DNA of 64,000 bases from Eubacteriaceae bacterium Marseille-Q4139 (GTDB lineage Bacteria > Bacillota > Clostridia > Lachnospirales > Lachnospiraceae). Positions 1-9,410 of the stretch are shown one piece after another (position 1 is the first letter of the stretch; each line of letters opens with the position of its first letter). Under the pieces are notes generated by a model. It was not told where the DNA came from and searched no databases. It saw nothing but the letters and a program-made list of their open reading frames with translations. The stretch lies in the NCBI GenBank assembly GCA_018223415.1, contig JAGTTQ010000001.1:3211365-3275364 (forward strand), in the 5' to 3' direction. A program made the position numbers and the translations under genes.

Positions 1-110
1 GGGTTCTGTTTCTTCCGACGGGGGCGCTGCTATCCACCGTAAGCTTCAACGAGGGCCAGAGCGTCCCGGGCATCGCCCATGCTGCGGTGCTTGAAAGCTG
101 CGAAGAATGA
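1..110 (+). CDS. spoVAD: Stage V sporulation protein AD, C-terminal fragment
   Basis: Only the last 35 codons are present; the gene enters from outside the window. The visible tail reads LPTGALLS, then a short linker and GQSVPGIAHAAV, which is the C-terminal signature I know from SpoVAD, a thiolase-like protein of the SpoVA complex. That complex moves dipicolinic acid into the forespore and releases it at germination. The stop codon TGA is at 108-110, and spoVAE follows after 22 bases, matching the usual spoVAC-AD-AE order. This implies a spore-forming organism. Confidence 0.8.
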   Translation, partial: VLFLPTGALLSTVSFNEGQSVPGIAHAAVLESCEE

Positions 111-132
111 AAAAAGAAAGGCGGTAGATACC

Positions 133-489
133 TTGGATTATATCAAAGCGTTTCTTGTGGGCGGCATCCTCTGCATGCTGGTGCAGATTTTAATGGATAA
201 GACGAAGCTGATGCCGGGCCGGATCATGGTGCTTTTAGTCGTCAGCGGCGCGATTTTAGGATATCTTGGCTTTTATGAACCATTTGCCCAGTGGGCAGGC
301 GCCGGGGCCACGGTACCCTTAAGCGGCTTCGGGAACACCCTCTGGAAAGGGATCTCAAAGGCCATGTCCGAGGACGGCTTCCTCGGGATTTTTAAGGGCG
401 GGTTTACGGCGAGCGCCGTCGGGATTTCCGGCGCCCTGATTTTCGGCTATCTCGGTTCCCTGATTTTTAAGCCGAAGATGAAAAGCTAA
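133..489 (+). CDS. spoVAE: Stage V sporulation protein AE, membrane subunit of the SpoVA channel
   Basis: The protein is 118 residues and starts DYIKAFLVGG, with three to four hydrophobic segments and the conserved block YEPFAQWAGAGATVPLSGFG, followed by GIFKGGFTASAVGISGA. This is a full-length SpoVAE pattern. I chose the TTG at 133 because a Shine-Dalgarno-like AAAGGCGG lies just ahead and it gives the usual family length; an in-frame ATG at 79 would overlap the end of spoVAD. In family knowledge SpoVAE is an integral membrane part of the dipicolinate channel in the inner spore membrane. A start at 79 cannot be excluded but is unlikely. Confidence 0.85.
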   Translation: MDYIKAFLVGGILCMLVQILMDKTKLMPGRIMVLLVVSGAILGYLGFYEPFAQWAGAGATVPLSGFGNTLWKGISKAMSEDGFLGIFKGGFTASAVGISGALIFGYLGSLIFKPKMKS

Positions 490-581
490 AACGCCGCGTG
501 TCCGGTGCACCGGAAAAACAGCCATATTGGAGATAAAAAGAGCCGGCAGGGCATGTCCGGGGACGGGCTGCCTTTGCCGGC

Positions 582-1439
582 TTACTGGCTTTTATATTCT
601 TTGGGGCTGCGGCCGAATTCCTTTTTAAAGGCCTTGTGAAAGTTGGAATAGTCGTTGAAGCCGCAGCGCATACAGGCATCCATCATGGCGGCGCCTTCGG
701 AGATCATGTTGCGGGCCACGGTGAGGCGCTTTTTTATGATGAACTGGAACAGCGTCAGGCCGGTGTACGCCTTGAACTGGTGGGAGAGGTAGGACTTGCT
801 GACAAAAAAGGTCTCCGCAAGCCGGTCCAGGGTCAGCTCCTCGTCCAGATGATCGTTGATGTAGGCGACGACCGCATTGATCTTCTCATTCTCCGTGATG
901 TCCTTCGGGAGAATCGCAGAGTCCGCATAGTAAGCCCGGTTCAAATAGACCATAAATTCGATCAGGTAGATATTTTCCAGGACGCTGCTTCCAAGCTCTT
1001 TTCCGTCCCGGTTTTCGATGATCTTCTCTAAAATGTTTTTAAGACGCGCCACCAGGCCGCTTTCCGGGCGGATGAGCTGGTGTTTTTTTGCGCTGGCGTC
1101 GGCGAAGCAGTCCGTCAGGCTGGAACCGAATTTCGCAATCTGGGACAGGTAGGACGGCATGATCCAGAGGACGAACCGTTCATAAGGCTTTCCTGGCCGG
1201 ATGTCCGGCCGGTGGATGTCCTTGTTGTCGGTTAAAAGAATGTCGCCTGGCCGGAGAAGGTAGGTGCGCCCCTCGATGTTGTAGGAGACATTGCCGGACA
1301 GAAAGAAAAACACCTCGTAAAATTCATGTTCATGAAAGTCCACCACAGGGGGAATAATATCAAAATAGTGGTAGCATTCAAAATCCGGACGAACCATAGT
1401 CTGCCGGAGAGAAAAAATATCTTTGTGCATATAATACAA
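582..1439 (-). CDS. AraC-family transcriptional regulator with cupin-like sensor domain
   Basis: This 285-residue protein has an N-terminal cupin-like half (about 15-95, with HEHEFYEVFFFLSG and LLRPGDILL) and a C-terminal AraC-type double helix-turn-helix (about 185-285, with LDRLAETFFVSKSYLSHQFK and CGFNDYSNFHKAFKKEFGRSPKEY). It is divergent from the hexuronate operon beginning at 1602, so it probably senses a sugar acid or its breakdown product and controls uxuA and the TRAP genes. The proposed TTG start at 1439 has GAGG at a good distance; the ATG three codons in, at 1430, is the alternative. The ligand is inferred from context only. Confidence 0.85.
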   Translation of the reverse strand: MYYMHKDIFSLRQTMVRPDFECYHYFDIIPPVVDFHEHEFYEVFFFLSGNVSYNIEGRTYLLRPGDILLTDNKDIHRPDIRPGKPYERFVLWIMPSYLSQIAKFGSSLTDCFADASAKKHQLIRPESGLVARLKNILEKIIENRDGKELGSSVLENIYLIEFMVYLNRAYYADSAILPKDITENEKINAVVAYINDHLDEELTLDRLAETFFVSKSYLSHQFKAYTGLTLFQFIIKKRLTVARNMISEGAAMMDACMRCGFNDYSNFHKAFKKEFGRSPKEYKSQ

Positions 1440-1601
1440 AAATACCTCGCTGTTTTTGTATATAATTATGGATTATAGCAATTTATACCAGATTTTAAGC
1501 AGTATATCCGATGAGAAATCACGGACAACCTGCTATCATTATAATAAAGATTCAGGAAAATTGCAAATAGCGGAAAGCAAAAAAGAAGGAGGAAAGCAAG
1601 T

Positions 1602-2651
1602 ATGAAAATGTCATTTCGCTGGTATGGGGAGTCGGATCCGGTTTCTCTGGAATACATCTCCCAGATCCCGGGCATGCGCTCCATCGTCTCTGCCGTCTAT
1701 GACGTGAAGCCGGGCGAGGTGTGGCCCGAGGAGAGCATCGAAAAGATCAAAAAGGACTGCGAGGCCCACGGGCTCGTATTCGATGTGGTGGAGTCCATCC
1801 CCGTGTCCGAGGACATCAAGCTCGGAACAGAAAAGAGGGACGCCCATATCGACGCCTACTGTGAGAACATCCGCCGCTGCGCCAAATACGGTGTAAAATG
1901 CGTGACCTACAATTTCATGCCGGTTTTTGACTGGACAAGGACACAGCTTGACAAGAAGGCGGACGACGGCTCCACGAGCCTTGTGATGTACTGGGATCAG
2001 ATGAAGGGATTAGATCCCTTAACGGACGACATCAACCTGCCGGGCTGGGATGCCAGCTACACCCAGGACGAGGTGCGCGGCCTGATCCAGGCATACGGAA
2101 AGCTGGGCGAAGAAGGCCTCTGGAACAACATTGAGGTGTTTTTAAAGCGCGTCATCCCGGTGGCCGAGGAGTGCGGCGTCGTCATGGCGCTCCATCCCGA
2201 CGATCCGCCGTATCCGATTTTCGGACTGCCCCGGGTCATCACCTGTGAGGAGAACCTGGACCGGTACCTTTCCATCGTGGATTCCCCGTCCAACGCCCTC
2301 TGCCTCTGCACCGGCTCCTTAGGCTGCGCGAAGTTCAACGACATCCCGGCCATGGTGCGGAAATATTCTGCCATGGGACGCATCGGCTTCATGCACATGC
2401 GGAACGTGAAGATCATGGACGACGGTTCCTTTGAGGAGCGGGCCCATCTTTCCGGCTGCGGCTCCCTGGATATGTATGAAATCACGAAAGCCCTCGTGGA
2501 GACAGGCTTTGACGGCTATGTGCGGCCGGATCACGGGCGCATGATCTGGGGCGAGACCGGGAAACCGGGCTACGGCCTTTACGACAGGGCCCTGGGAGCT
2601 GCCTACTTGAACGGACTTTTTGAAGCATGTGAAAAATCATGGAATAAATAG
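1602..2651 (+). CDS. uxuA: D-mannonate dehydratase
   Basis: The 349-residue protein matches UxuA throughout: FDVVESIPVSEDIKLG near residue 65, MALHPDDPPYPIFGLPR near 195, FMHMRNVK near 265, and RPDHGRMIWGE near 305. The His, Asp and Arg residues of these blocks form the metal and substrate site in the family. It converts D-mannonate to 2-keto-3-deoxygluconate in glucuronate breakdown. The start ATG follows AGAAGGAGGAAAG. It is the first gene of a five-gene operon with the fructuronate reductase and a TRAP transporter. A TATAAT at 1540-1545 could be the -10 box; no good -35 is visible, which fits an activator-dependent promoter. Confidence 0.93.
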   Translation: MKMSFRWYGESDPVSLEYISQIPGMRSIVSAVYDVKPGEVWPEESIEKIKKDCEAHGLVFDVVESIPVSEDIKLGTEKRDAHIDAYCENIRRCAKYGVKCVTYNFMPVFDWTRTQLDKKADDGSTSLVMYWDQMKGLDPLTDDINLPGWDASYTQDEVRGLIQAYGKLGEEGLWNNIEVFLKRVIPVAEECGVVMALHPDDPPYPIFGLPRVITCEENLDRYLSIVDSPSNALCLCTGSLGCAKFNDIPAMVRKYSAMGRIGFMHMRNVKIMDDGSFEERAHLSGCGSLDMYEITKALVETGFDGYVRPDHGRMIWGETGKPGYGLYDRALGAAYLNGLFEACEKSWNK

Positions 2652-2672
2652 AAGAAAAAGGAGAGCGTGATT

Positions 2673-3521
2673 ATGGAAAAGAATGTACTGAACACAGATC
2701 TGACCGGAAAGGTGTGCGTAGTTACAGGTGCAGGCGGAGCCATCTGCGGCATGTTTGCCGAGAAGCTGGCGGCTGCCGGCGGCAAGGTGGCTGTGCTTGA
2801 TCTCAATGAGGAAGCGGCAAAGAAGGTGGCCGATGGGATCACAGCCCAGGGCGGCATCGCAAAAGCTTATAAGACAAACGTCCTCGACAGGGAAAACCTG
2901 GAGTCCGCCCATGAACAGATTTTAAAGGATCTCGGCCCCTGCGATGTGTTAATCAACGGCGCCGGCGGCAACAACCCCCGTGCGACGACGGACAATGAGT
3001 TCCATCATGAGGCCAAGGACATCGAAAACTGCAAGACCTTCTTTGACCTGGATAAGTCCGGTGTGGAGTTCGTCTTCTCCTTAAACTGGCTGGGCACGCT
3101 GCTTCCGACGCAGGTGTTCGCCGCAGACATGATAGACAGAAATGGAAATATCTTAAACATCGCCTCCATGAACGCCTACACGCCCCTTACGAAAATCCCG
3201 GCATACTCCGGCGCAAAGGCGGCCATCGTAAACTTCACCGAGTGGCTGGCAACGTACTTTGCAAAATCCGGTATCCGCGTAAACGCCATTGCCCCCGGCT
3301 TCTTTGTGGGAAACCAGAACCGTGCCCTGCTCTTTAACGAGGACGGGACACCGACGGCCAGAACCGCAAAAATCCTGGCGGGAACGCCCATGGGACGGTT
3401 CGGCGAGCTGGAAGAACTTGTGGGCGCCGTGCTGTTTTTATTAAACAACGATGCGGCCGGCTTCATCACCGGCGTCTGCATCCCGATTGACGGCGGGTAC
3501 GCCGCATATTCCGGAGTATAA
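2673..3521 (+). CDS. uxuB: SDR-family D-mannonate oxidoreductase (fructuronate reductase)
   Basis: A 282-residue short-chain dehydrogenase. The cofactor loop is VTGAGGAICGMFAEKL near the N-terminus, an NGAGG-type motif follows near residue 95, and the catalytic YSGAK lies in a SMNAYTPLTKIPAYSGAK context. It ends in the usual GGYAAYSGV. Adjacency to uxuA points to interconversion of D-fructuronate and D-mannonate, as in the SDR-type UxuB (YjmF) of Bacillus rather than the unrelated long-chain enzyme of E. coli. I chose ATG 2673, 8 bases after AAGGAGA, over the GTG at 2667. The exact substrate is inferred from the operon. Confidence 0.85.
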   Translation: MEKNVLNTDLTGKVCVVTGAGGAICGMFAEKLAAAGGKVAVLDLNEEAAKKVADGITAQGGIAKAYKTNVLDRENLESAHEQILKDLGPCDVLINGAGGNNPRATTDNEFHHEAKDIENCKTFFDLDKSGVEFVFSLNWLGTLLPTQVFAADMIDRNGNILNIASMNAYTPLTKIPAYSGAKAAIVNFTEWLATYFAKSGIRVNAIAPGFFVGNQNRALLFNEDGTPTARTAKILAGTPMGRFGELEELVGAVLFLLNNDAAGFITGVCIPIDGGYAAYSGV

Positions 3522-3556
3522 AAACAGGCTTCGGATAAAAGGAAGAGGGCAGTCTT

Positions 3557-4591
3557 ATGAACAGGAAAAACAAATTTCGCGCGGCCGCATGCATGGCGGC
3601 CCTTGCCCTTGCGTCGGGGGCCCTGACCGGCTGCCAGAGTGCCGGGGACGACAGGCGGATTATCCGTATCGGCCACAACCAGTCCACCAACCACCCGACC
3701 CACATTGCGCTGGCGGCTTTCGAGGAATTCATCGAGGAGCGGCTCGGCGATAAATACAACGTGGAGGTATTCCCGAGCGAGCTTTTAGGCTCCCAGAACG
3801 AAATGGTGCAGCTGACCCAGACAGGCGCCATCGACTTCTGCGTCGCCTCCAACTCCCTTTTGGAGACCTTCAGTGAAAACTATACCTTATTTAACCTTCC
3901 CTACCTTTTCGCGTCCTCGGAGGCCTACCACGCCTCCATGGACGACGGGGAGGTCACAGGGCCGATCTTTGAATCCACAAAGCAGGCCGGCTTTGAGGCC
4001 GTGACATGGCTGGATGCCGGAACGAGAAACTTCTACACGGTGGATAAGCCCATCGAGACCGTTGCCGACCTGCGGGGATTAAAAATCCGTGTCCAGCAGT
4101 CGCCGACTAACGTGCAGATGATGAACCTTTTAGGCGGTTCCGCAACGCCCATGGGCTTCGGCGAGGTTTATACGGCGCTCCAGTCGAAAATCATCGACGG
4201 CGCCGAGAACAACGAAATGGCGCTGACAGACAACGGCCACGGCGATGTCTGCAAATACTATTCCTACGACATGCATCAGATGATCCCGGATATCCTCATC
4301 GGCAACAACGCCTTTTTAGAGGGACTTTCCGAGGAAGAGCGGGCCATCTTTGAAGAAGGCTTCGCGCTTGTCAATTCGGTGCAGAGAGAAGAGTGGGTGA
4401 CAGCCGTGGAGAACGCAAAAGAGCGGGCAGCGAACGAGCAGGGCGTAAACTTCTTATATCCCGATACGAAGCCGTTCCAGGAGGCCTGCGCCCCGATGCA
4501 CGAGTCCATGCTGGCCCAGTATCCGGAGCTGGCGCCGATCTACGAAAAAATCCAGGCATACAACGAGATGTATCCTGCTGCGGAATCTTAA
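3557..4591 (+). CDS. TRAP transporter solute-binding lipoprotein (DctP family)
   Basis: The protein has 344 residues, with a basic N-terminus, a hydrophobic stretch and the lipobox LTGC at residues 23-26, so it is a membrane-anchored binding protein. The DctP signature is clear: LRGLKIRVQQSPTNVQMM, then MGFGEVYTALQSKIIDGAENN. The conserved Arg of the first block binds the carboxylate of the ligand in this family. It sits directly before the two TRAP membrane subunits and after uxuA and uxuB, so a uronate or related sugar acid is the likely cargo. Confidence 0.9.
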   Translation: MNRKNKFRAAACMAALALASGALTGCQSAGDDRRIIRIGHNQSTNHPTHIALAAFEEFIEERLGDKYNVEVFPSELLGSQNEMVQLTQTGAIDFCVASNSLLETFSENYTLFNLPYLFASSEAYHASMDDGEVTGPIFESTKQAGFEAVTWLDAGTRNFYTVDKPIETVADLRGLKIRVQQSPTNVQMMNLLGGSATPMGFGEVYTALQSKIIDGAENNEMALTDNGHGDVCKYYSYDMHQMIPDILIGNNAFLEGLSEEERAIFEEGFALVNSVQREEWVTAVENAKERAANEQGVNFLYPDTKPFQEACAPMHESMLAQYPELAPIYEKIQAYNEMYPAAES

Positions 4592-4610
4592 AAGGAGGAG
4601 GGGATAAGAG

Positions 4611-5102
4611 ATGAAAGCATTGAGAGATCTTTTAAACAGGATTTTAAACGTGCTGGCAGGCGTCAGCTTTATCGCCATGGTAATCCTGACCTGCTGGCAG
4701 GTCTTTACAAGATATGTCCTTCAGAACCCGTCCTCCTGGTCGGAGGAACTGGTATCCTATCTGTTTGCATGGGCCAGCCTCTTTGGGGCGTCCTTAATCA
4801 CCGGTGAGAGAGGGCACATGAACATCCCGATTCTGGTGGAGCGCATGGGCCCGGGAGCCAGAAAGGCTCTTTCTATCTTCGGCGAGCTGGTAGCCTTTGC
4901 CTTTTCTGCCGTAATCCTCGTTTACGGCGGGATCCAGATCACGAACCTTGCCATGGGCCAGATGACGTCCTCCCTGGGCGTGGCCGTCGGCGTGTTCTAT
5001 GTGGTGCTTCCGGTCTGCGGCGTCCTGAACATGATTTACACCGTACTAAATATCGCCGATATCAGCAAAGGCGATTTCGGAGCAAAGGAGGCGGAGGTAT
5101 AA
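4611..5102 (+). CDS. TRAP transporter small permease subunit (DctQ family)
   Basis: A 163-residue membrane protein with four hydrophobic segments and the DctQ signature WSEELVSYLFAWASLFGASL between the first and second half. The start ATG follows AAAGGAGGAGGGG. It lies 19 bases after the binding protein and 3 bases before the large permease, so the three are surely co-transcribed. It pairs with the DctM subunit to form the sodium-driven uptake system. Confidence 0.9.
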   Translation: MKALRDLLNRILNVLAGVSFIAMVILTCWQVFTRYVLQNPSSWSEELVSYLFAWASLFGASLITGERGHMNIPILVERMGPGARKALSIFGELVAFAFSAVILVYGGIQITNLAMGQMTSSLGVAVGVFYVVLPVCGVLNMIYTVLNIADISKGDFGAKEAEV

Positions 5103-5105
5103 GCG

Positions 5106-6407
5106 ATGGCAATCCAGTCTTTACTCATTATTGTTGTGATCCTGGCGGTTCTTCTGATTGTCGGGGTGCCGATTTCCTATGCTATCGGCATTTCCTCCCT
5201 GATCTGCATTCTCCAGACCGTCGCCCTTGATGTGTCCGTGGTAACAGGCGCACAGCGCATCTTCGTGGGCATGAGCAAATTCAGCCTGACGGCGATCCCG
5301 TTCTTCATCCTGGCAGGGAATCTGATGAACCAGGGCGGCATCGCCAAGCGCCTCGTGGACTTCGTCATGGCGATTCTCGGAAAAATGCCGGGTGCCCTTC
5401 TTGTGACGAATGTCGGCGCAAACGCCCTTTTCGGTGCCATCTCCGGCTCCGCCTCGGCAGCAGCAGCGGCCGTCGGAAGCATGGTGGAAAAGGGCGAGGA
5501 GGAACAGGGATATGACAAGGCCCTCTGTGCCGCAACCAACGGCGCGTCGGCTCCGTCCGGCCTCCTGATCCCGCCGTCAAACGCACTGATTACTTACTCC
5601 CTGGCGGCAGGCGGAACCTCTGTCGCAGCCCTTTTCATGGCAGGCTATGTGCCGGGAATAATCTGGGCCGTCTGCTGTATGGCGGCCGCCATCCTGATTT
5701 CAAAGAAAAAGGGATATAAAGGACTTCCGGGGAAATTCGACTGGAAGAACCTGGGCGTCTGCACGCTCCGCGCCATCCCGGCCCTTTCCCTGATCGTCGT
5801 CGTCATCGGCGGCATCATCGGCGGCGCCTTCACAGCCACCGAAGGCTCGGCCATCGCCGTAGTCTACGCGCTGATCTTAGGCATCTGCTACCGGAACATT
5901 ACCTTAAAGTCCTTCTGGAACATCGTGGTGGACAGCGCCAAGATGAGCGGCATGGTCGTATTTTTAATCGGCGTGTCCAATATCCTCGGCTGGGTCATGT
6001 CCTTTACCCAGATCCCGCAGGCCATCTCCGAGGCCCTTCTGGGACTGACGCAGAATCCGGTCATCATTCTCTTGATCATGAACGTGATCCTTCTGATTGC
6101 CGGAACCTTCATGGACGTGACGCCTGCCATCCTGATCTTTACGCCGTTATTCCTTCCGGTCGTCAAGACCTTCGGTATGGATCCGGTGCAGTTCGGCCTG
6201 ATCCTGGTTTACAACCTCTGCATCGGCAACATCACGCCGCCGGTGGGAAATACGCTGTTTGTGGCGATTAAGGTGGGCCGCACCAGCTTATCCAAAGTCA
6301 TGCCGTACATGCTGACGTATTATGCGGCAATTTTAATCGGGCTTCTTCTCGTGACATATGTGCCGGTCGTGAGCCTTGGACTGCCGCGGTTAGCTGGGCT
6401 TTTATAG
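5106..6407 (+). CDS. TRAP transporter large permease subunit (DctM family)
   Basis: A 433-residue, strongly hydrophobic protein with about a dozen membrane segments. The DctM hallmarks are present: AIPFFILAGNLMNQGGIAKRL near residue 65, GSASAAAAAVGS near 115, IPPSNALITYS near 155, and PPVGNTLFVA near 380. It supplies the transport pathway for the substrate delivered by the DctP protein. It is the last gene of the hexuronate operon, followed by a strong bidirectional terminator. Confidence 0.92.
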   Translation: MAIQSLLIIVVILAVLLIVGVPISYAIGISSLICILQTVALDVSVVTGAQRIFVGMSKFSLTAIPFFILAGNLMNQGGIAKRLVDFVMAILGKMPGALLVTNVGANALFGAISGSASAAAAAVGSMVEKGEEEQGYDKALCAATNGASAPSGLLIPPSNALITYSLAAGGTSVAALFMAGYVPGIIWAVCCMAAAILISKKKGYKGLPGKFDWKNLGVCTLRAIPALSLIVVVIGGIIGGAFTATEGSAIAVVYALILGICYRNITLKSFWNIVVDSAKMSGMVVFLIGVSNILGWVMSFTQIPQAISEALLGLTQNPVIILLIMNVILLIAGTFMDVTPAILIFTPLFLPVVKTFGMDPVQFGLILVYNLCIGNITPPVGNTLFVAIKVGRTSLSKVMPYMLTYYAAILIGLLLVTYVPVVSLGLPRLAGLL

Positions 6408-6422
6408 GGAATTATAAGGAAG

Positions 6423-6484
6423 AAAAAAGAGACCACTGCCTGCTCCCCCAAAAAAGAGGGGACAGGTGCTGGTCTCTTTTTCTG
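6423..6484. terminator. Bidirectional rho-independent terminator between the TRAP operon and PBP gene
   Basis: Arms AAAAAAGAGACCA (from 6423) and TGGTCTCTTTTTC (to about 6482) flank a second pairing of CTCCCC with GGGG. An A-run precedes and a T-run follows, so it can stop transcripts from either side. Confidence 0.85.
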
Positions 6485-6536
6485 CTGCACAAACCCGGCA
6501 AGCGGCATCATGCCTGCATAAAATTCAAATATCCGG

Positions 6537-9197
6537 TTACTGCGGGCTGATGGGGATATACCCAGGCCCAAGCGGAGATGTGGGTTCCGGCGTAATCGGC
6601 GTCACCGTGCCGGCCGGATCGGTTTCTCCCGGAGTGATGATGGTAGAAGCGGCCGTGTGGACATTGCAGTAGCCCGGGATGGCGTATCTGGAGTCGTCTG
6701 TGGCTCCCGTCTCGCCCTCCGGCAGCACCATGAAGGTGCCGGACACCCTGGTATCGGCCGGGCAGTATTCCGTCGGCCGTCCGCCCGAAGCGGAGCAGAC
6801 CGTGATGCGTACATGGTGGTTGCAGACCTCCGTGGGAACGGTTCCCTTTGCAAAGTATTCCGTCTCCACGGCATTTCCCCTGGGGTCTGACTGGCAGACG
6901 CCGGGGCTCGCAAGCATGCCGGATTTCCGGCAGACCTGGGCAGTTTCTACCGACGACGGAACCGGGAAGCCGGTGTCGGCCAGCCCTTCGTGAACCCGCG
7001 TCATAATGTTCTTCCAGATGGCCTTGTGGTAGCTTGTGGTGCTTCCGATGGCCGAAATCTTCTGGTTGTCATCGCAGCCAGACCAGATGCCGGCCGTATA
7101 GTAAGGCGTGTAGCCCACGAACCAGATGTCGTTGTTGGCCGTCGTCGTGCCGGATTTGCCGGCTGTCGACATGCCGGAAATTTTCGCGGCCGTACCGGTG
7201 GAGTTTAAGCTGACGCCCGGCGTTGCGTACATGCGGTTGCTTTCCACCACATCGGTCATGGCATCCGTTAAGAGGAAGGCCGTGGAATCCTTGAGGACGC
7301 GCCTGGTTTCCGGCTCGTTTTCCAAGAGGACTTTTCCATTGTGGTCTAAAATCTTCGTAAAGAAGACAGGCTTCGTGTACATGCCGCCGTTGGCGATGGT
7401 GGCGTAAGCAGCCGTCAGCTCCAGATTGGAGACGCCTTTCGTAATGCCGCCGAGAGCCGTTGCCGCGTTGTAGTCGGTGTCCGTGAGGGACGTGATGCCG
7501 AAATTCCTCGCGTATTCCACGCCGAGCTGCGGCGTCACAGTCTCCATCAGGCAGCGGACGGCAACGATGTTCATGGAATAGGTGATGCCGTCGCGGATCG
7601 TTGCATAGCCGAAATAGCCGCGGCTGGAATACCAGTTCCGGAAGGTCTTTGTGCCGACGGTATAAGGCGCGTCGTAGTAAACCGTGCTTAAGGTTGCGCC
7701 GCAGGCATCCAGGGCCGGCGCGAAGGCCGTGATAACCTTAAAGGTGGAGCCCGGCTGGCGCAGGGTGTTGGTGGCGCGGTTTAAGGAGAGGCTTACTTCC
7801 TTTTCGCCGCGGCCGCCGCTGATGGCCTTCACATAGCCGGTATTGTGATCCATAAGGACGAAGGACGCCTGGGGCTGGAGGATAAAGTAGACCGATTCGC
7901 CGAGAATCGTGTCGCCTTCGCCGGTCATGGCCTCCCGATACTGATCCACGGCAGCCTGGGCTTCTTCCTTGCTGTCAAATAAGCCGTTGAAGGAGCTTTG
8001 CCCTAAGTCGTTTCGGATGTATTTTGCCATGCTCTCGTCCGAATAGTGGGTCGTCGTCCCGTCGGCATGCTGGATCGAAAGCCGGTAGTCAAGGGAGTAA
8101 TAAGCGACAGTGTAGTTGTCGGGATTGCTGATCTCCTCGTCGACGATGGCCTGGAGATCAGGATCCTGTGTCGTGTAAATCTCGAGGCCGCCGGAGTAGA
8201 GCAGGTTGTAGGCCTGGGTCTCCGTGTAGCCGAGCTGTTCCTGGAGCGCCGTCATGACCTGTTCGATCAGCTCGTCCGTAAAATAGGTGAACGGGCTGTC
8301 GTTTTCCTGTGTCACGAGATCCACGTTTTTGATCCTGGAGTAAACATCGTCAGCCAGGGCTTCCTCCTGATCCTCTTTGGAGATTTTACCCTGCTCGTAC
8401 ATGTACTGGAGGATGACGCGGCGCTTTTCCTCGTTGTTCTTCTGGCCATTTTCCGAAAGCGGATTGAACCGCGAGGGGTTCTGGGTGATGCCGGCGATGA
8501 CCGTTGCCTCGGAAAGAGTCAGCTCCGAGACGTCCTTGTCAAAATACCGCTTGGCCGCCGCCTTGACGCCCAGGGTGTTGTTTCCGAGGTTGATGGTATT
8601 CAAATAGTTCTTCATGATGAGCTCTTTGCTCATGATCTGTTCCAGCTGGACGGCCAGGTACCACTCCTGGATTTTCCGCTCCAGCTGTTCCCCGAAGGTA
8701 TCCTCGTTTCCGCCGGAGAATACGTTGTTTTTGATGAGCTGCTGTGTGATGGTGCTGCCGCCGCCGGCGCTGCTGTCGCCGGTGAGGACGCCGACCACGG
8801 CCCTCATGATGGAGCGCAGGTCGATTCCCTTATGCTGCCAGAACCTGGCGTCTTCGATGGCGACGAAGGCGTCAATCAGGCATTGGGGCAGTTCCTCGTA
8901 GGACGCCTCAAGACGGTTGGCACCGGACTTGACGATGGTTTCCGTCAGGTTCCCTTTGCTGTCATATACCATTGTGGCAAAGCCGCTCGGCTCGATGCTG
9001 GCCACATCAATTTCCGGGGCAGAATCCAGGATCCCCTTGAATACGCCGTAGCCTAAGCTGGCACCAAGGATCACGCAGAGCGAGCAGACGATGAAAATCA
9101 GCTTCAGAAAAAAGAGGATGAACTTCGTCTGCACCTTCTCGGCCCTGGAATTGATCTGCCGCAGCTTTCTTGCCACTTCATCTTTTCCATAATTCAT
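6537..9197 (-). CDS. Class A penicillin-binding protein, bifunctional transglycosylase/transpeptidase
   Basis: An 886-residue PBP1A-like enzyme. A cytoplasmic tail of about 25 residues is followed by one membrane anchor (26-50). The GT51 glycosyltransferase domain contains FVAIEDARFWQHKGID (catalytic Glu115) and GGGSTITQQLIKN. The transpeptidase domain has S484-T-F-K487, S541-M-N543 and K681-S-G-T684. The C-terminus is a Cys-containing region and then a Pro/Thr-rich tail ending GPGYIPISPQ, typical of clostridial PBP1. It polymerises and crosslinks peptidoglycan outside the membrane. AAGGAGG precedes the ATG with 8 bases between. A TATAAT on the minus strand about 30 bases upstream may be its -10 box. 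Confidence 0.93.
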   Translation of the reverse strand: MNYGKDEVARKLRQINSRAEKVQTKFILFFLKLIFIVCSLCVILGASLGYGVFKGILDSAPEIDVASIEPSGFATMVYDSKGNLTETIVKSGANRLEASYEELPQCLIDAFVAIEDARFWQHKGIDLRSIMRAVVGVLTGDSSAGGGSTITQQLIKNNVFSGGNEDTFGEQLERKIQEWYLAVQLEQIMSKELIMKNYLNTINLGNNTLGVKAAAKRYFDKDVSELTLSEATVIAGITQNPSRFNPLSENGQKNNEEKRRVILQYMYEQGKISKEDQEEALADDVYSRIKNVDLVTQENDSPFTYFTDELIEQVMTALQEQLGYTETQAYNLLYSGGLEIYTTQDPDLQAIVDEEISNPDNYTVAYYSLDYRLSIQHADGTTTHYSDESMAKYIRNDLGQSSFNGLFDSKEEAQAAVDQYREAMTGEGDTILGESVYFILQPQASFVLMDHNTGYVKAISGGRGEKEVSLSLNRATNTLRQPGSTFKVITAFAPALDACGATLSTVYYDAPYTVGTKTFRNWYSSRGYFGYATIRDGITYSMNIVAVRCLMETVTPQLGVEYARNFGITSLTDTDYNAATALGGITKGVSNLELTAAYATIANGGMYTKPVFFTKILDHNGKVLLENEPETRRVLKDSTAFLLTDAMTDVVESNRMYATPGVSLNSTGTAAKISGMSTAGKSGTTTANNDIWFVGYTPYYTAGIWSGCDDNQKISAIGSTTSYHKAIWKNIMTRVHEGLADTGFPVPSSVETAQVCRKSGMLASPGVCQSDPRGNAVETEYFAKGTVPTEVCNHHVRITVCSASGGRPTEYCPADTRVSGTFMVLPEGETGATDDSRYAIPGYCNVHTAASTIITPGETDPAGTVTPITPEPTSPLGPGYIPISPQ

Positions 9198-9259
9198 TCA
9201 GGAAGCCTCCTTTATCATTTCCTCATTATAGCAAAGTTTTTTCCAATAATAAATAGTTA

Positions 9260-9288
9260 TTGTGGAAAAGATTGGTTTGTATTATGAT
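9260..9288 (+). promoter_or_regulatory. Predicted sigma-A promoter for yigZ
   Basis: TTGTGG at 9260-9265 and TATGAT at 9283-9288 are separated by 17 bases, in the AT-rich gap upstream of yigZ. Confidence 0.5.
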
Positions 9289-9410
9289 ATTTTTGACACC
9301 TGAGTGGGAAGTTATGAAGACTTTTTTACGGTATTTGGAAAAAACAGGTCATAAATATAAAAAAACAATAAACCGCAGGAAACGCGGGGAGTTTTAAGGG
9401 AGGAAGCCAG

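Noticed and set aside
6478..6536. Possible small RNA between the TRAP operon and PBP gene
   Set aside because: The structure is fully explained by the bidirectional terminator.
8046..9056. 336-codon open frame on the plus strand
   Set aside because: It lies wholly antisense to the penicillin-binding protein, lacks a ribosome binding site and reads as a typical GC-rich shadow frame.
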